A stretch of DNA of 64,000 nucleotides from Streptomyces fulvoviolaceus (lineage in GTDB: Bacteria > Actinomycetota > Actinomycetes > Streptomycetales > Streptomycetaceae). Below are positions 1 through 9,148 of this stretch, piece after piece. The translations under genes and the position numbers were made by a program. The notes under the pieces were generated by a model that did no database searches, was not told the origin of the DNA, and saw only the letters and a program-made list of their open reading frames with translations. The stretch lies in contig NZ_JOEY01000046.1 of assembly GCF_000718165.1 (NCBI RefSeq), forward strand, positions 1 through 64,000, written 5' to 3'. Every line of letters begins with the position of its first letter. Position 1 is the first letter of the stretch.

Positions 1-99
1 GTCGTCGTCCTGAACGAGAACCCGCCCGCCGAGCTGGCCGACGACGTCCGCACCGCGGCCGCGGTCTGCCCCGCGCTGGCCATCCGCATCGAGGAATAG
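1..99 (+). CDS. Ferredoxin, C-terminal end (partial)
   Basis: The last 32 codons of a gene that begins before the window. The residues VCPALAI match the distal cysteine region of small 3Fe-4S or 4Fe-4S ferredoxins, which pass electrons to bacterial cytochrome P450s. A P450 gene follows 55 bases downstream on the same strand, so this is probably its redox partner. Only one cysteine is visible, so the cluster type cannot be told. Confidence 0.65.
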   Translation, partial: VVVLNENPPAELADDVRTAAAVCPALAIRIEE

Positions 100-154
100 C
101 GACACCCCGTCCCCGAACCTCCCCCGTTCCCCCCACACAACAGGAGGAAAGACC

Positions 155-1111
155 ATGGCTGAGGCAACCACCGAACTCGCTCCCGACGAGCAGGTCTACG
201 AGTACCAGGACGACAGGGACGCCAAGTGCCCCTTCGCCCCGCCGCCCGGACTGCGCGCCCTGAACGACAAGGCTCCCGTGACGCGGGGCAAGATCTGGGA
301 CGGCAGCACCCCGTGGCTGGTCACCGGGCATGCCGCGCAGCGCGCGATCCTGTCGGACCCCCGGGTCAGCTCGGACGACAAGCAGCCCGGCTTCCCGTAC
401 CCGAACCAGCGACGAGCTCATCGACAAGATGCTGGCCGGCCCCAAGCCGGCCGACCTGGTGACCTCACTCGCGCTGCCGCTGCCCTCGCTGATGATCTGC
501 GCGCTGCTCGGTGTGCCGTACGAGGACCACGACTTCTTCTCGCAGCCCGGGTCAAGGACGGCGACCTCACCCTTCCCGAAGCCACCTTGCTGGCCATCAT
601 CCTGCTGATCGCCGGGCACGAGACCAGCGCCACCATGATCACGGTGGGCACCGCCCTGCTCCTGGAGAACCCCGAGCAGCTGGCGCGGCTGCAGCAGATC
701 GACAACACCAAGGACGCAGCCGGCGCGGTCGAGGAGATCTTGCGGTATCTGACCGTCGCTCAGTTCGGGCAGCGCCGCATCGCCAGCGAGGACTTCGAGT
801 TCGAGGGTGTGGACATCAAGGCCGGGGACGGCATCGTCGTCCCGCTGCCGGCCGGGAACTGGGACCCGGACGCCTTCCCGGACCCGGAGAAGCTCGACCT
901 CACCCGCAAGGCGACCCACCACCACGCCTTCGGCTGGGGCATCCACCAGTGCCTGGGCCAGCAGCTCGCCCGCATCGAACTGCAGGTCGTCTACGGCACG
1001 CTCTACCGCCGCGTCCCGACCCTGCGCCTCGCGGTCGACCGCGACGAGCTCGAGTTCCGCCCGGCCGACGCGCTGGCCTTCGGCATCCGCGAGCTGCCGG
1101 TCACCTGGTAA
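155..1111 (+). pseudogene. Cytochrome P450 with two internal deletions
   Basis: Starts at ATG 155 behind a strong AGGAGG site. The N-terminus, the I-helix (AGHETSA) and the heme loop FGWGIHQCLG are clear, so this was a class I bacterial P450 fed by the ferredoxin upstream. The frame stays open for 318 residues, against about 400 for the family, but residues from about 86 to 130 are not P450-like. The expected sequence for that stretch ([10 protein letters not shown], then FFSQ) lies in another frame between about 408 and 545. Two deletions, near 408 and near 545, each shift the frame, and the second restores it. About 60 and 40 residues are missing. The protein is almost certainly inactive unless the deletions are assembly errors. 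Confidence 0.8.
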
Positions 1112-1146
1112 ACGACACACGCCCCGCACTTCAACAGGAGTCACGC

Positions 1147-1860
1147 ATGAGCGAGTTCAGCTTCGACGGACGCGTCGTGGTCGTCACCGGCGCCGGCCGA
1201 GGCATCGGCCGGGCCTACGCCCGGCTCCTGGCGGAGCGCGGGGCGAAGGTCGTCGTCAACGACCTGGGCGGATCGATGGAGGGCGACGGCTCGGACGCCG
1301 GGCCCGCGCAGAAGGTCGTCGACGAGATCACCGCCGCGGGCGGCACCGCGGTGGCCGACACCCACGACGTGTCCACCCCGGAGGGCGGCGAGGCCATCAT
1401 CGGCACCGCGCTCGAGCACTTCGGCCGGATCGACGTCCTGGTCAACAACGCCGGGATCATCCGCTGGTCCGGTCTTCCGGAGGTCGACGCGGACAACCTG
1501 GAGCGGCACCTCGCCGTGCATCTCCTCGGTTCGTTCAACACGATGCGGGCCGCCTGGCCGCACTTCGTCGAGCAGCAGTACGGCCGCGTCGTGCTGACCA
1601 CCTCCAGCGGCATGTTCGGCCTCGGTGGCGCCGATGGTGGCGTATCTCGCCCACGAGAGCTGCCCGGTCAACGGCGAGATCTACACCGCCGGCGCCGGCC
1701 GCTTCGCCCGCCTCTTCATCGCCTCCACCGACGGCTACGCACACCTGGACGGCCGGGCCACGGTCGAGGACGTCGCCGCGAACTGGGACGCGATCAACGA
1801 CGAGAAGGGCTACTACGTGCCCTCCGACCTGATGGCCTGGTCGGGCTCCTTCCTGCCCGC
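1147..1860 (+). pseudogene. SDR oxidoreductase with internal deletion
   Basis: Short-chain dehydrogenase of the kind related to multifunctional-enzyme type 2 dehydrogenase domains. The ATG at 1147 follows CAACAGGAG. The N-terminal NAD(P) motif GAGRGIG and the NNAG motif are intact up to SSGMFGLGG near 1628. The sequence then jumps into another frame, where the C-terminal part resumes (APMVAYLAHESC and onward to GSF). The deletion removes the YxxxK catalytic pair and roughly 80 residues. The native stop also seems lost: after about 1860 the sequence passes directly into the 3' end of a gene on the other strand. It probably formed an oxidation step with the P450 upstream. Confidence 0.75.
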
Positions 1861-1869
1861 TGGGCGGAC

Positions 1870-2586
1870 TGACGCACGCGGGCCGCGAGCGGGCGGGCCG
1901 GAGGCGCCGGTACGGGGCCGGTGGCCAGTCGGGGGAAGAGGACCTCGGCGTTGGAGCGGTTGACGGCCTGGAGGGCGCCGGGGTCCACCCCGGTGTCGAG
2001 GCCGTTGGCGAAGTACTGGCCGGCGGCGGTGGGCGCGAACGGCCAGTCGCTGCCGAACAGCACGTGCCCGGGCCGGGCGAAGGCCAGCAGCGTGGGCAGG
2101 GCGGCGGGGCTGGAGGACAGCGCGGTGTCGAAGTAGAAGCCGCGGAAGTCCTCCAGGACGTCCAGCGGGCTGCGCCCGGTGTCGGCGGCGATGGCGACGG
2201 CCATGCGGTGCGAGGAGTACGGGACGAAGCCGCCGGCGTGGCTGAGGACGAAGCGGATGTCCGGGTAGCGCCGGGGGACTTCGTTGCGTACGAGGAGATA
2301 AGCGGCCCGGGTGTTCGGCGGGGAGCGACGCCGAGTGGTCGTTGAGCCGCTGGGCCGGCGCGGCGGCCTCGCCCGGGTCGGTGAGGAACGCGGTGCCGGG
2401 GGTGGAGACGGACACGATCGCCGTGGCGGTGCCCAGTAGGTCCATCAGCTCCAGGGCAGATTCCGGACTCCAGTCGGGCAGGGCCCGGCCGCCGGCCTCG
2501 GCGATGCCGGATTTCGCGAGAAGATCGCGGTAGAAGGCGGGGACGATGTGCTGGTGGACGTCGATACGGCCTGCCGGGGTGGTCAT
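1870..2586 (-). pseudogene. Amidohydrolase 2 family protein, broken
   Basis: Starts at ATG 2586 with the metal-binding motif DVHQH of the ACMSD-like amidohydrolase family (PF04909), whose members decarboxylate or hydrolyse aromatic and ring-cleavage acids. The frame is good to LPAEHPGR near 2310. It then continues one frame over as AAYLLVRNEV, HAGGFVPYSS and the metal-site motif GSDWPF. About 70 residues are missing at that junction. The original stop codon is also absent, and the reading frame runs on antisense into the neighbouring SDR remnant, so a second deletion removed both 3' ends. A similar but intact amidohydrolase is encoded at 8150-9148. Confidence 0.75.
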
Positions 2587-2699
2587 GAGGCGGCTTCCTC
2601 CGTGGTGAACAGGCCGAGGCCGGACACAGATGACATGCGGGTTCGCTTCCGGTGGATTCAGACGAACGTCACCTGGGATCAGACGGACGTCACCTGGGA

Positions 2700-3025
2700 T
2701 CAGACGAACCTCACCGACACCGGGCCGAGGCCGCCGAAGCGTGCCTCGACCTTCTGGCCGGCGCTGACGAAGGGGGCGGTGGTCATGGCGCCGGGCAGCA
2801 CCACCTGGCCGGGGCTTCAGGGCGGTGCCGAAGGCGGCCAGTGTGTTGGCCAGCCAGGCGACCGCGGCGGCGGGATGGCCAAGGACCTCCGCACCGCTGC
2901 CCGACGCGACGTGCTCGCCGTCGATGACCAGGTCGGCGGTGAGGGCGGCGAGGTCGGGGGCGTACGCCGTCGGCGTCCAGGGGCCGCAGACCAGCCCCGC
3001 CGAGTTGGCGTTGTCGGCGACCGGC
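2700..3025 (-). pseudogene. 2-oxopent-4-enoate hydratase C-terminal fragment
   Basis: C-terminal third of a 2-keto-4-pentenoate hydratase / 4-oxalocrotonate decarboxylase, a meta-cleavage pathway enzyme. Visible motifs are NSAGLV, VLGHPAAAVAWLAN and, after a shift, VVLPGAMTTAPF, ending at a TGA at 2700-2702. Near 2812 a run of four C where the family frame expects three causes a one-base frameshift, which could be a sequencing error. The N-terminal two thirds are missing: upstream of about 3025 the sequence becomes a dioxygenase on the opposite strand. Between its stop and the next gene (2587-2699) a 17-base unit is repeated, each containing GGGATCAGACG. Confidence 0.7.
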
Positions 3026-3808
3026 TGGCACATCGACGACCATGCGAGCTTCGAGCAGATCGAGGCCCGCGTACGAGCCCACGGCGTGCCGGTGGCCGAA
3101 GGCTCCGAGGACGAGGCGCAGTTGCGCGGGGTCGAACGCCTGCTGCGCTTCCCCGGCCCCAAGGGCATCACCCAGGAGATCTACACGACCCCCGTGAAGT
3201 CGGCCGAGCCCCTGCGGATGGCGGCCTCCGGCTGGGTCACCGGCGACTCCGGCATGGGCCACGTCGCCATCACCTCGGCCAAGCCGACGCAACTGCGCGG
3301 CTACTTCGACACGGTCTTCGACGCCCGCCTGACCGACTACATCGACGAGACGATCAGCGGCGTCAAGCTCAAGATCCGCTTCCTGCGGGTCAACGAACGC
3401 CACCACTCCATCGCGATCGCCGCCGTCCGCGGTCTGCCGATCGACCCCGTCCGCACCCGCGTCCAGCACCTCAACATCCAGGCCGCGAGCCTGGACGACG
3501 TGGCCCAGAGCTACCAGCGGGTGTGCGAACTCGGCTTCGACATGGCCCTGTCGGTGGGCCGGCACACCAACGACAAGGAGCTCTCCTACTACGCCCGCAC
3601 CCCCTCGGGCTTCGAGTGGGAGGTCGGCTGGAACCCGATCGTCGTCGACGAGTCCACCTGGCAGCCCACCACCCACCAGGGCATCAGCATCTGGGGCCAC
3701 ACACCCGTCGGGCAGACGATCATCGACAAGCTGGACCAGTTCCGGTTCGGGGTCCGCTCGCTGGCCCGCCCCGAGAACACCGTCCCCGCACTCAGCATGC
3801 GGCGGTGA
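3026..3808 (+). pseudogene. Extradiol ring-cleavage dioxygenase, 5' truncated
   Basis: A type I (VOC-fold) extradiol dioxygenase of the 2,3-dihydroxybiphenyl or dihydroxynaphthalene type. The three Fe(II) ligands are present: His in GHVAI, His in QHLNI and Glu in WEVGW. The C-terminal domain and stop are intact, but the first roughly 50 residues, the start codon and the promoter are absent. The deletion that joined it head-to-head to the hydratase fragment removed both 5' ends. It may still be transcribed from outside but has no credible start. A functional homologue lies at 7212-8144. Confidence 0.75.
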
Positions 3809-4442
3809 CCGCGTCGGTGCGCAGGGGAGCGGCGGTCTTCGCCGTGATCTCGTCGTACGTCACCCCCGGCGCCGTCTCGACGAGGGCGAGGCCGCCCGGG
3901 GTGACGTCGAGGACACCGAGGTCGGTGATGATCCGGTGGACGCACCGCTCGGCCGTGAGCGGCAGGGCGCACTCCTGGACGATCTTCGGCGAGCCGTCCC
4001 TGGCGGTGTGCTCCATGAGGACGATGACGCGCCGGGCGCCGTGCACCAGGTCCATCGCGCCGCCCATCCCCTTGACCATCTTCCCGGGGATCATCCAGTT
4101 GGCGAGATCGCCGTGCTCCGACACCTGCATGGCGCCGAGCACGGCGGTGTCGATGTGCCCGCCGCGGATCATGCCGAAGGAGAGCGCCGAGTCGAAGAAG
4201 GAGGCGCCGGGCAGGACGGTGACGGTCTCCTTGCCCGCGTTGATGAGATCGGGGTCGACCTCGTCCTCGGAGGGGTAGGGGCCGGTGCCGAGGATGCCGT
4301 TCTCGGAGTGCAGGACGACGTGCACTCCGGGCGGCAGATGACCGGGGATCAGCGTGGGCAGGCCGATGCCGAGGTTGACGTAGGAGCCGTCGGTGAGTTC
4401 GGCGGCGGCGCGGGCGGCCATCTGGTCGCGGGTCCAGCTCAT
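3792..4442 (-). CDS. 3-oxoacid CoA-transferase subunit B
   Basis: 216 residues, the normal length for the beta subunit of class I CoA-transferases (PcaJ/ScoB/AtoA family). The catalytic glutamate lies in SENGILG, about residue 48. With subunit A it moves CoA from succinyl-CoA or acetyl-CoA to a 3-oxo acid such as 3-oxoadipate. The ATG overlaps the subunit A stop as ATGA, so the two are translationally coupled. The 3' end overlaps the tail of the convergent dioxygenase remnant by 17 bases. In this setting it probably activates the acid left after ring cleavage. The exact substrate cannot be told from sequence. Confidence 0.88.
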   Translation of the reverse strand: MSWTRDQMAARAAAELTDGSYVNLGIGLPTLIPGHLPPGVHVVLHSENGILGTGPYPSEDEVDPDLINAGKETVTVLPGASFFDSALSFGMIRGGHIDTAVLGAMQVSEHGDLANWMIPGKMVKGMGGAMDLVHGARRVIVLMEHTARDGSPKIVQECALPLTAERCVHRIITDLGVLDVTPGGLALVETAPGVTYDEITAKTAAPLRTDAVTAAC

Positions 4443-5194
4443 GCTCGTACGGTCCTCTTCTCTATGCGCTTGTCGGCTGCCTGGGTGGGGGTCAGCTCCA
4501 CAACTCGTTGCACGAAGACACCCGGCAGCTGCACCTCGTCCGGGCTCAACTCGCCCGGTTCCACGAGCTCTTCGACCTCGGCGACGGTGATCCGCCCGGC
4601 CATCGCCGCCAGCGGGTTGAAGTTGGCGGCGGCGCGGCGGAAGACCAGGTTGCCGTGCCGGTCGCCGCGCCAGGCCCGTACGAGGGCGTAGTCGGTGGTG
4701 ATGCCGTGCTCCAGGACGTGCGTACGGCCGTGGAAGTCGCGGGTCTCCTTGGCGGGGGAGGCCAGGGCGACCGAGCCGTCGGGGGCGTGGCGCCAGGGCA
4801 GTCCGCCCTTGGCCACCTGGGTGCCGATGCCCGCCGGGGTGTAGAAGGCGGGGATGCCCGCGCCGCCCGCGCGCAGGCGTTCGGCGAGGGTGCCCTGCGG
4901 GACCAGCTCGACTTCCAGTTCGCCGGAGAGGTACTGGCGGGCGAACTCCTTGTTCTCACCGACGTACGAGCCTGTGACCCGGGCGATGCGCCCGGCGGCC
5001 AGCAGCACGCCCAGGCCCCGGCCGTCGACACCGCAGTTGTTCGACACCACCCGCAGCCCCGTCGCGCCCTGCTCGTACAGGGCCCGGATCAGGACCTCCG
5101 GTACGCCGCTGAGCCCGAAGCCGCCGACGGCGAGCGACGCGCCGTCGGGGATGTCGGCGACCGCCTCTTCGGCGCTCGCGCTCACCTTGTTCAC
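4439..5194 (-). CDS. 3-oxoacid CoA-transferase subunit A
   Basis: 251 residues, alpha subunit of the class I CoA-transferase pair. The family glycine-rich segment GGFGLSG is near residue 25, and the CoA-binding region [10 protein letters not shown] is in the middle. The start is taken as GTG 5194, because GAAAGGA sits just upstream and the family N-terminus begins here. The open frame continues further upstream only through the broken SDR. It ends in an ATGA overlap with subunit B. A gap of 11 bases separates it from the SDR remnant, so it belongs to the long minus-strand operon that starts at 12290. Confidence 0.88.
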   Translation of the reverse strand: MNKVSASAEEAVADIPDGASLAVGGFGLSGVPEVLIRALYEQGATGLRVVSNNCGVDGRGLGVLLAAGRIARVTGSYVGENKEFARQYLSGELEVELVPQGTLAERLRAGGAGIPAFYTPAGIGTQVAKGGLPWRHAPDGSVALASPAKETRDFHGRTHVLEHGITTDYALVRAWRGDRHGNLVFRRAAANFNPLAAMAGRITVAEVEELVEPGELSPDEVQLPGVFVQRVVELTPTQAADKRIEKRTVRA

Positions 5195-5205
5195 AAAGGG
5201 TCCTT

Positions 5206-5544
5206 TCAACCGGGGAGTACCGACGACCAGCCGCCGTCGACGACGAGGCAGGCGCCGGTGATGTACGAGGCCTCGTCGGAGACGAGGAAGACGGCCGCGT
5301 GGTGGCGGCCAGGCGACGTTGGCTGCCGGCCACACCGAGTGCGGCTCGGCCCGCAGAGTGAAGGCGAAGTCCTCGTACGGCTGCTCGTCCACCGCTTCGC
5401 AACGGACGGCGCCGGCGTTGGCGTAGAGGATGTCGATCCCGCCGAGGTGATCGCTCCCTCGGCTGTGAACCGCAGCGCCGCCGCCAGGCCCCGGCCGCGG
5501 GCCGTGCCCGAGACCAGGGACACCTTCCCTCCGAGCCGTCTCAT
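5206..5544 (-). pseudogene. SDR oxidoreductase remnant with two deletions
   Basis: The ATG at 5544 overlaps the stop of the upstream SDR (ATGA). The N-terminal residues LVSGTARGRG and the C-terminal VSDEASYITGACLVVDGGW are SDR signatures, but the middle lies in another frame (GGIDILYANAGAV to about VAW). Breaks are near 5452 and 5308. Only about 112 codons remain of the usual 250, and the YxxxK catalytic motif is gone. It is flanked on both sides by intact genes of the same operon. Confidence 0.78.
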
Positions 5545-6278
5545 GCGATGCCGTCCCGCATCGCGTCGGAGATGGACTTGACGCCGCCGTGCGCGGTGAG
5601 CCCGCCGTCGACCGGGATCTCGGCGCCGGTGACGAAGGACGCCTCGTCGGACAGCAGGAACACCACGACCGAGGCGACCTCGGCGACCGTGCCGGTGCGG
5701 CCCAACGGCGTCTCGCGGACGTTCGCCACACGGAACGCCGGGGCGGCCGAGGCCGTCATCGCGGTCTCGATGAAGCCGGGGTGGACGGTGTTCACGCGGA
5801 TGCCGCGTGGGCCCAGCTCCGTGGCCGCCGCCTTCGACAGGCCGCGCAGCGCCCATTTGCTGGACGTGTACGCCACCGGGTAGTGCCCGGTGAGCGCGGC
5901 GGTCGAGCCGACGTTGACGACGGACGAGCCGGGCGGCATGAGCGGGGCGAGGTGCTGGATGCCGAGCAGCGGGCCGGTGACGTTGACGGCGTGGACGCGG
6001 TCGAAGTCCTCGGTCCGTACGTCGCCGAGGCGGGCCCGCCAGGTGATGCCCGCGTTGTTCACCAGGCCGTGGATCCGCCCGTACGACTCCCGCAGTTCGG
6101 CGGCGAGTTGGGCCCAGTCGTCGGCGCTGCTGACGTCGAGCCGGCGGCAGTCGCCGTCCGGCTCGACGTCGGTGGCGATGACGCGGGCGCCCTCCCGGGT
6201 GAGGGCCTCGGCCTCCTCGGCACCCTGGCCGCGGGCGGCGCCGGTGACGACCACCACCTTGCCCAGCAGTCGCTTCAC
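5541..6278 (-). CDS. SDR family NAD(P)-dependent oxidoreductase
   Basis: 245 residues, a full-length classical SDR: cofactor motif TGAARGQG near residue 12, NNAG near 83, catalytic YTSSK near 145, and the C-terminal LSDEASFVTG. The start is GTG 6278, overlapping the stop of the FAH gene as GTGA. It probably oxidises an alcohol or dihydrodiol intermediate in the ring-cleavage pathway. The substrate is not predictable. Confidence 0.87.
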   Translation of the reverse strand: MKRLLGKVVVVTGAARGQGAEEAEALTREGARVIATDVEPDGDCRRLDVSSADDWAQLAAELRESYGRIHGLVNNAGITWRARLGDVRTEDFDRVHAVNVTGPLLGIQHLAPLMPPGSSVVNVGSTAALTGHYPVAYTSSKWALRGLSKAAATELGPRGIRVNTVHPGFIETAMTASAAPAFRVANVRETPLGRTGTVAEVASVVVFLLSDEASFVTGAEIPVDGGLTAHGGVKSISDAMRDGIA

Positions 6279-7204
6279 GGGCGCTCCCGGGAACGGCGCC
6301 GGCCGGTCGGCAACGGCACCGGATTGGTGCCCGCGACCACGGTGTTGGACGTGGAGCCGAGGCCCTCGACGGTGAGCGTCACGGTGTCGCCGGGCTTGAG
6401 CGGCGGCGGGTCCTGCCGTCCCCGAACGCCCCACAGCTCCGCCAGACAGCCGCCGTTGCCGCAGGTGCCCGAGCCGAGCACGTCTCCGGGACGGACGACG
6501 GTGCCGCGCGAGGCGTAGGCGACCATTTCCTCGAAGGTCCAACTCATGTTGGACAGCAGGTCCTTGCCGACGACCTCGCCGTTGACCTCGGCGGTGAGCG
6601 CCAGGCGGAGGAAGCCGTCGGTGTCTCGGTACGGCTCCAACTCGTCTGCGGTCACCAGGTACGGGCCGAGCGTGGCGGCCGTGTCCTTGCCCTTGCAGGG
6701 GCCGAGGTTGACCTGCATCTCACGGGACTGGAGGTCGCGCGCCGACCAGTCGTTGAGGATGGTGTAGCCGACGATGTGGTCGCGGGCCTGCTCGGGAGTG
6801 AGGTCGCGGCCCTCGCTGCCGATGACGGCGGCGACCTCGAGTTCGAAGTCGAGGACCTGCGAGCCCGGGGGCACGGGGACGCCGTCGTGCGGGCCGATGA
6901 CCGCGTACGGGTTGGTGAAGTAGAAGGTCGGGGCGTCGTACCAGGCCGCCGGGACCCCACCGGAGCCGTCGATGGAGCGCCGTACGCCTTCGACGTGTTC
7001 CTCGAAGGTGACGAAGTCGCGGAGGGTCGGCGGCTGCAGAGGCGGCAGCAGGTGTACGTCGGCGAGCGGGACGGCGGCGCCCACGGGGCGTACCCCGTAG
7101 GCGGCCTCGACCGCCGAGGTGCCGTCCGGCAGGGGGCGTACGACGGTGTCCTCGACGACACCGCAGCGACGGCGGCCTTCATGGACGTAGGTGGCTATGC
7201 GCAC
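6275..7204 (-). CDS. Fumarylacetoacetate hydrolase family protein
   Basis: 309 residues. FAH-fold enzymes hydrolyse C-C bonds or decarboxylate and isomerise acyl-pyruvates from ring cleavage. The metal ligands lie in the family motif FELEVAAVIG (about residues 125-134), with DWSARDLQ and the C-terminal VEGLG. The start is GTG 7204, with GAGG overlapping the stop of the dioxygenase gene only 7 bases upstream. The next gene overlaps its stop (GTGA). A second FAH paralogue in the same operon is at 11289-12290. Confidence 0.87.
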   Translation of the reverse strand: MRIATYVHEGRRRCGVVEDTVVRPLPDGTSAVEAAYGVRPVGAAVPLADVHLLPPLQPPTLRDFVTFEEHVEGVRRSIDGSGGVPAAWYDAPTFYFTNPYAVIGPHDGVPVPPGSQVLDFELEVAAVIGSEGRDLTPEQARDHIVGYTILNDWSARDLQSREMQVNLGPCKGKDTAATLGPYLVTADELEPYRDTDGFLRLALTAEVNGEVVGKDLLSNMSWTFEEMVAYASRGTVVRPGDVLGSGTCGNGGCLAELWGVRGRQDPPPLKPGDTVTLTVEGLGSTSNTVVAGTNPVPLPTGRRRSRERP

Positions 7205-7211
7205 GGGGACC

Positions 7212-8144
7212 TCACACCGGCGGGGCGACGAACACGCCGCGGTCGACGTCGTTGAACGACTCCTTGGCGACCAGCTCGTTCATCGCGTTCGCGGTGCCCC
7301 ACTGGTCGGTGACCTCGGGCTTCGAGAAGTCGTAGACGTGCGGGTGCCAGGTGTCCTCGTCGAGGACCTCCAACTCCGTCGTGTACTCGACCGTGTTGCC
7401 GTGCGGGTCCAGGAAGTAGGTGAAGGTGTTGTCGCCCGCCATGTGCCGGCCCGGTCCCCAGACCTTCTGGAAGCCGGCCCGCATCACCCGGCCGGAGCCG
7501 CGCATGTACTCGTCGAGGCCGCGCATTTCGAAGGAGACGTGGTGCAGGGCGGTGTGCGGGCCCTGGGCGATGGCCATCGAGTGGTGCTGGTTGCTGATCC
7601 GCATGAAGTGCATGACCTCGCCCATGTGCGGCGAGCTGAGGGTGTCGCTCAGGGCGAAGCCCAGGTGGCGCTCGTACCACTCCCGAGTCCGGTTCAGATC
7701 GGGGGAGTTGAGGACGACGTGCGACAACTTGACCGGGATCGCCTCCTTCTCCTCGATCCTGCGGTGCTGCCGGACCTCGACGTCCGCCGAGACCTCGATG
7801 GTGCGGCCGTCGACGTCGAAGAAACGGAAGCCGTAGCCGCCGCCGGGGGTGTCGACCTTGCCCGGCTGGGAGACCAACTGGACGCCACCGGCGAGGAGTT
7901 GCTCGGCGAGCGTGTCGACGTCGGCGGCCGAGGAGGCCCCGTACGAGACGAGGTCCAGACGCTTCTCGTCGGCCTTGCGCAGCCGTACGACGTACTGCTC
8001 GGGCGAGCCCTCCGCGGCCAGGAAGGAGATCCCGGAGTCCTCGGCGACCTTGGTCAGGCCCCAGACACCGGCGTAGAAGTCGAGCTGCTTGTCGTAGTCG
8101 GGTACGGCGAGGTCGACGTGCCGCAGGTGGGTGAGCAGACGCAT
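7212..8144 (-). CDS. Extradiol ring-cleavage dioxygenase (VOC fold)
   Basis: 310 residues with two vicinal-oxygen-chelate repeats. The Fe(II) ligands are visible as His in KLSHVVL, His in ALHHVSF and Glu in NTVEYTTE, so the active site is complete. It should open a catechol-type ring next to the hydroxyls, consistent with the flavin hydroxylase and FAH hydrolases beside it. The ATG at 8144 lies 5 bases after the amidohydrolase stop. A broken dioxygenase of the same superfamily lies at 3026, so the cluster once had two ring-cleavage enzymes. Confidence 0.88.
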   Translation of the reverse strand: MRLLTHLRHVDLAVPDYDKQLDFYAGVWGLTKVAEDSGISFLAAEGSPEQYVVRLRKADEKRLDLVSYGASSAADVDTLAEQLLAGGVQLVSQPGKVDTPGGGYGFRFFDVDGRTIEVSADVEVRQHRRIEEKEAIPVKLSHVVLNSPDLNRTREWYERHLGFALSDTLSSPHMGEVMHFMRISNQHHSMAIAQGPHTALHHVSFEMRGLDEYMRGSGRVMRAGFQKVWGPGRHMAGDNTFTYFLDPHGNTVEYTTELEVLDEDTWHPHVYDFSKPEVTDQWGTANAMNELVAKESFNDVDRGVFVAPPV

Positions 8145-8149
8145 GATGG

Positions 8150-9148
8150 TCAGTCCTTCCGGAGGAGGGCGGCGGCGTTGCCGCCCCGTACGGCGTGGAA
8201 GTCGGTGTCGGGCAGCCGGGCCGCGCGCAGCGCGCCTACCGGGTCCTCGGTGCCCATGTCGAAGGGGAAGTCGGAGCCGAGCAGGACGCGGTCGGCACCG
8301 GCGACCCGGATCAACTCCCTGAGGACGTGCGGGTCGTGGACCAGGGAGTCGAAGTACAGGCGTCTGAGGTAGCTGCTCGGCAGGTGCGCGCAGCCCGCGC
8401 CCGCGTCGGAGCGGGCCGACCAGGCGTGGTCGGAGCGGCCGAGGTGGGTGGGCAGATAGCCGCCGCCGTGCGCCGCGATCAGCTTCAGCTCCGGATGGCG
8501 GTCCAGGACGCCGGAGAAGATGAGATGGGAGAGCGCGACGGCGTTCTCGGTGGGCTGGCCGACGACGTTGGACAGGTACCACTGGTCCAGCCGCTCGTCG
8601 AGCGTGCACCCGAAGGGGTGCAGGAAGAGGATCGCGCCCGTCTCCTCGACCCGGGTCCAAAAGGGTTCGTACGCCGGATCGGACAGCTCCCTGCCCGCTG
8701 CGTGCGAGGAGATCTCGACGCCCAACAGGTCCTGCTCCAGGGCGTGTTCCAGGGCGCGCACGGCCAGTGAAGGGTGCTGGAGCGGGACGAGCCCGAGCCC
8801 CTTCAACCGGTCGGGCGCCTGCGCGCAGTGCGCGGCCGTCGCCTCGTTCGCGAGCCGGTGGACCTTCTCGGCCGTCTCCTCGTCCGCCCAGTAGTGGTAG
8901 TGCGAGGGGGAGGGACTGACCAGCTGGACGTCCACGCCCTGGGCGTCCATCGCGGCCAGCCGTACGGAGACATCGGTGGCCTTGGGGAGGATCGAGCGCA
9001 CCATGGGGCCGCTGACCGCGAGGGACGCGGCGCCGTTGCGGCGGGCGTCGAGCGCCTTGGCCTCGGCCAGGCCGGGGAGTCCGGCGACGGCCTCCTCCAC
9101 CTCGGGGATCAGGACGTGGGCGTGCACGTCGACGGTGGGTGCTGTCAC
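8150..9148 (-). CDS. Amidohydrolase 2 family (ACMSD-like decarboxylase)
   Basis: 332 residues from GTG 9148, which overlaps the upstream monooxygenase stop as GTGA. The metal-site signatures are DVHAHV at the start, FLHPFG in the middle, AHGGGYLP and GSDFPFDMG near the end, as in 2-amino-3-carboxymuconate-semialdehyde decarboxylase and gamma-resorcylate decarboxylase relatives. It probably removes a carboxylate before or after ring cleavage. It sits in the middle of an operon of coupled aromatic genes. Confidence 0.87.
   Translation of the reverse strand: MTAPTVDVHAHVLIPEVEEAVAGLPGLAEAKALDARRNGAASLAVSGPMVRSILPKATDVSVRLAAMDAQGVDVQLVSPSPSHYHYWADEETAEKVHRLANEATAAHCAQAPDRLKGLGLVPLQHPSLAVRALEHALEQDLLGVEISSHAAGRELSDPAYEPFWTRVEETGAILFLHPFGCTLDERLDQWYLSNVVGQPTENAVALSHLIFSGVLDRHPELKLIAAHGGGYLPTHLGRSDHAWSARSDAGAGCAHLPSSYLRRLYFDSLVHDPHVLRELIRVAGADRVLLGSDFPFDMGTEDPVGALRAARLPDTDFHAVRGGNAAALLRKD

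Noticed and set aside
4439..5731. Long minus-strand frame extending CoA-transferase subunit A upstream
   Set aside because: The upstream part is the shifted middle of the broken SDR; a GTG with a good ribosome site at 5194 is the real start.
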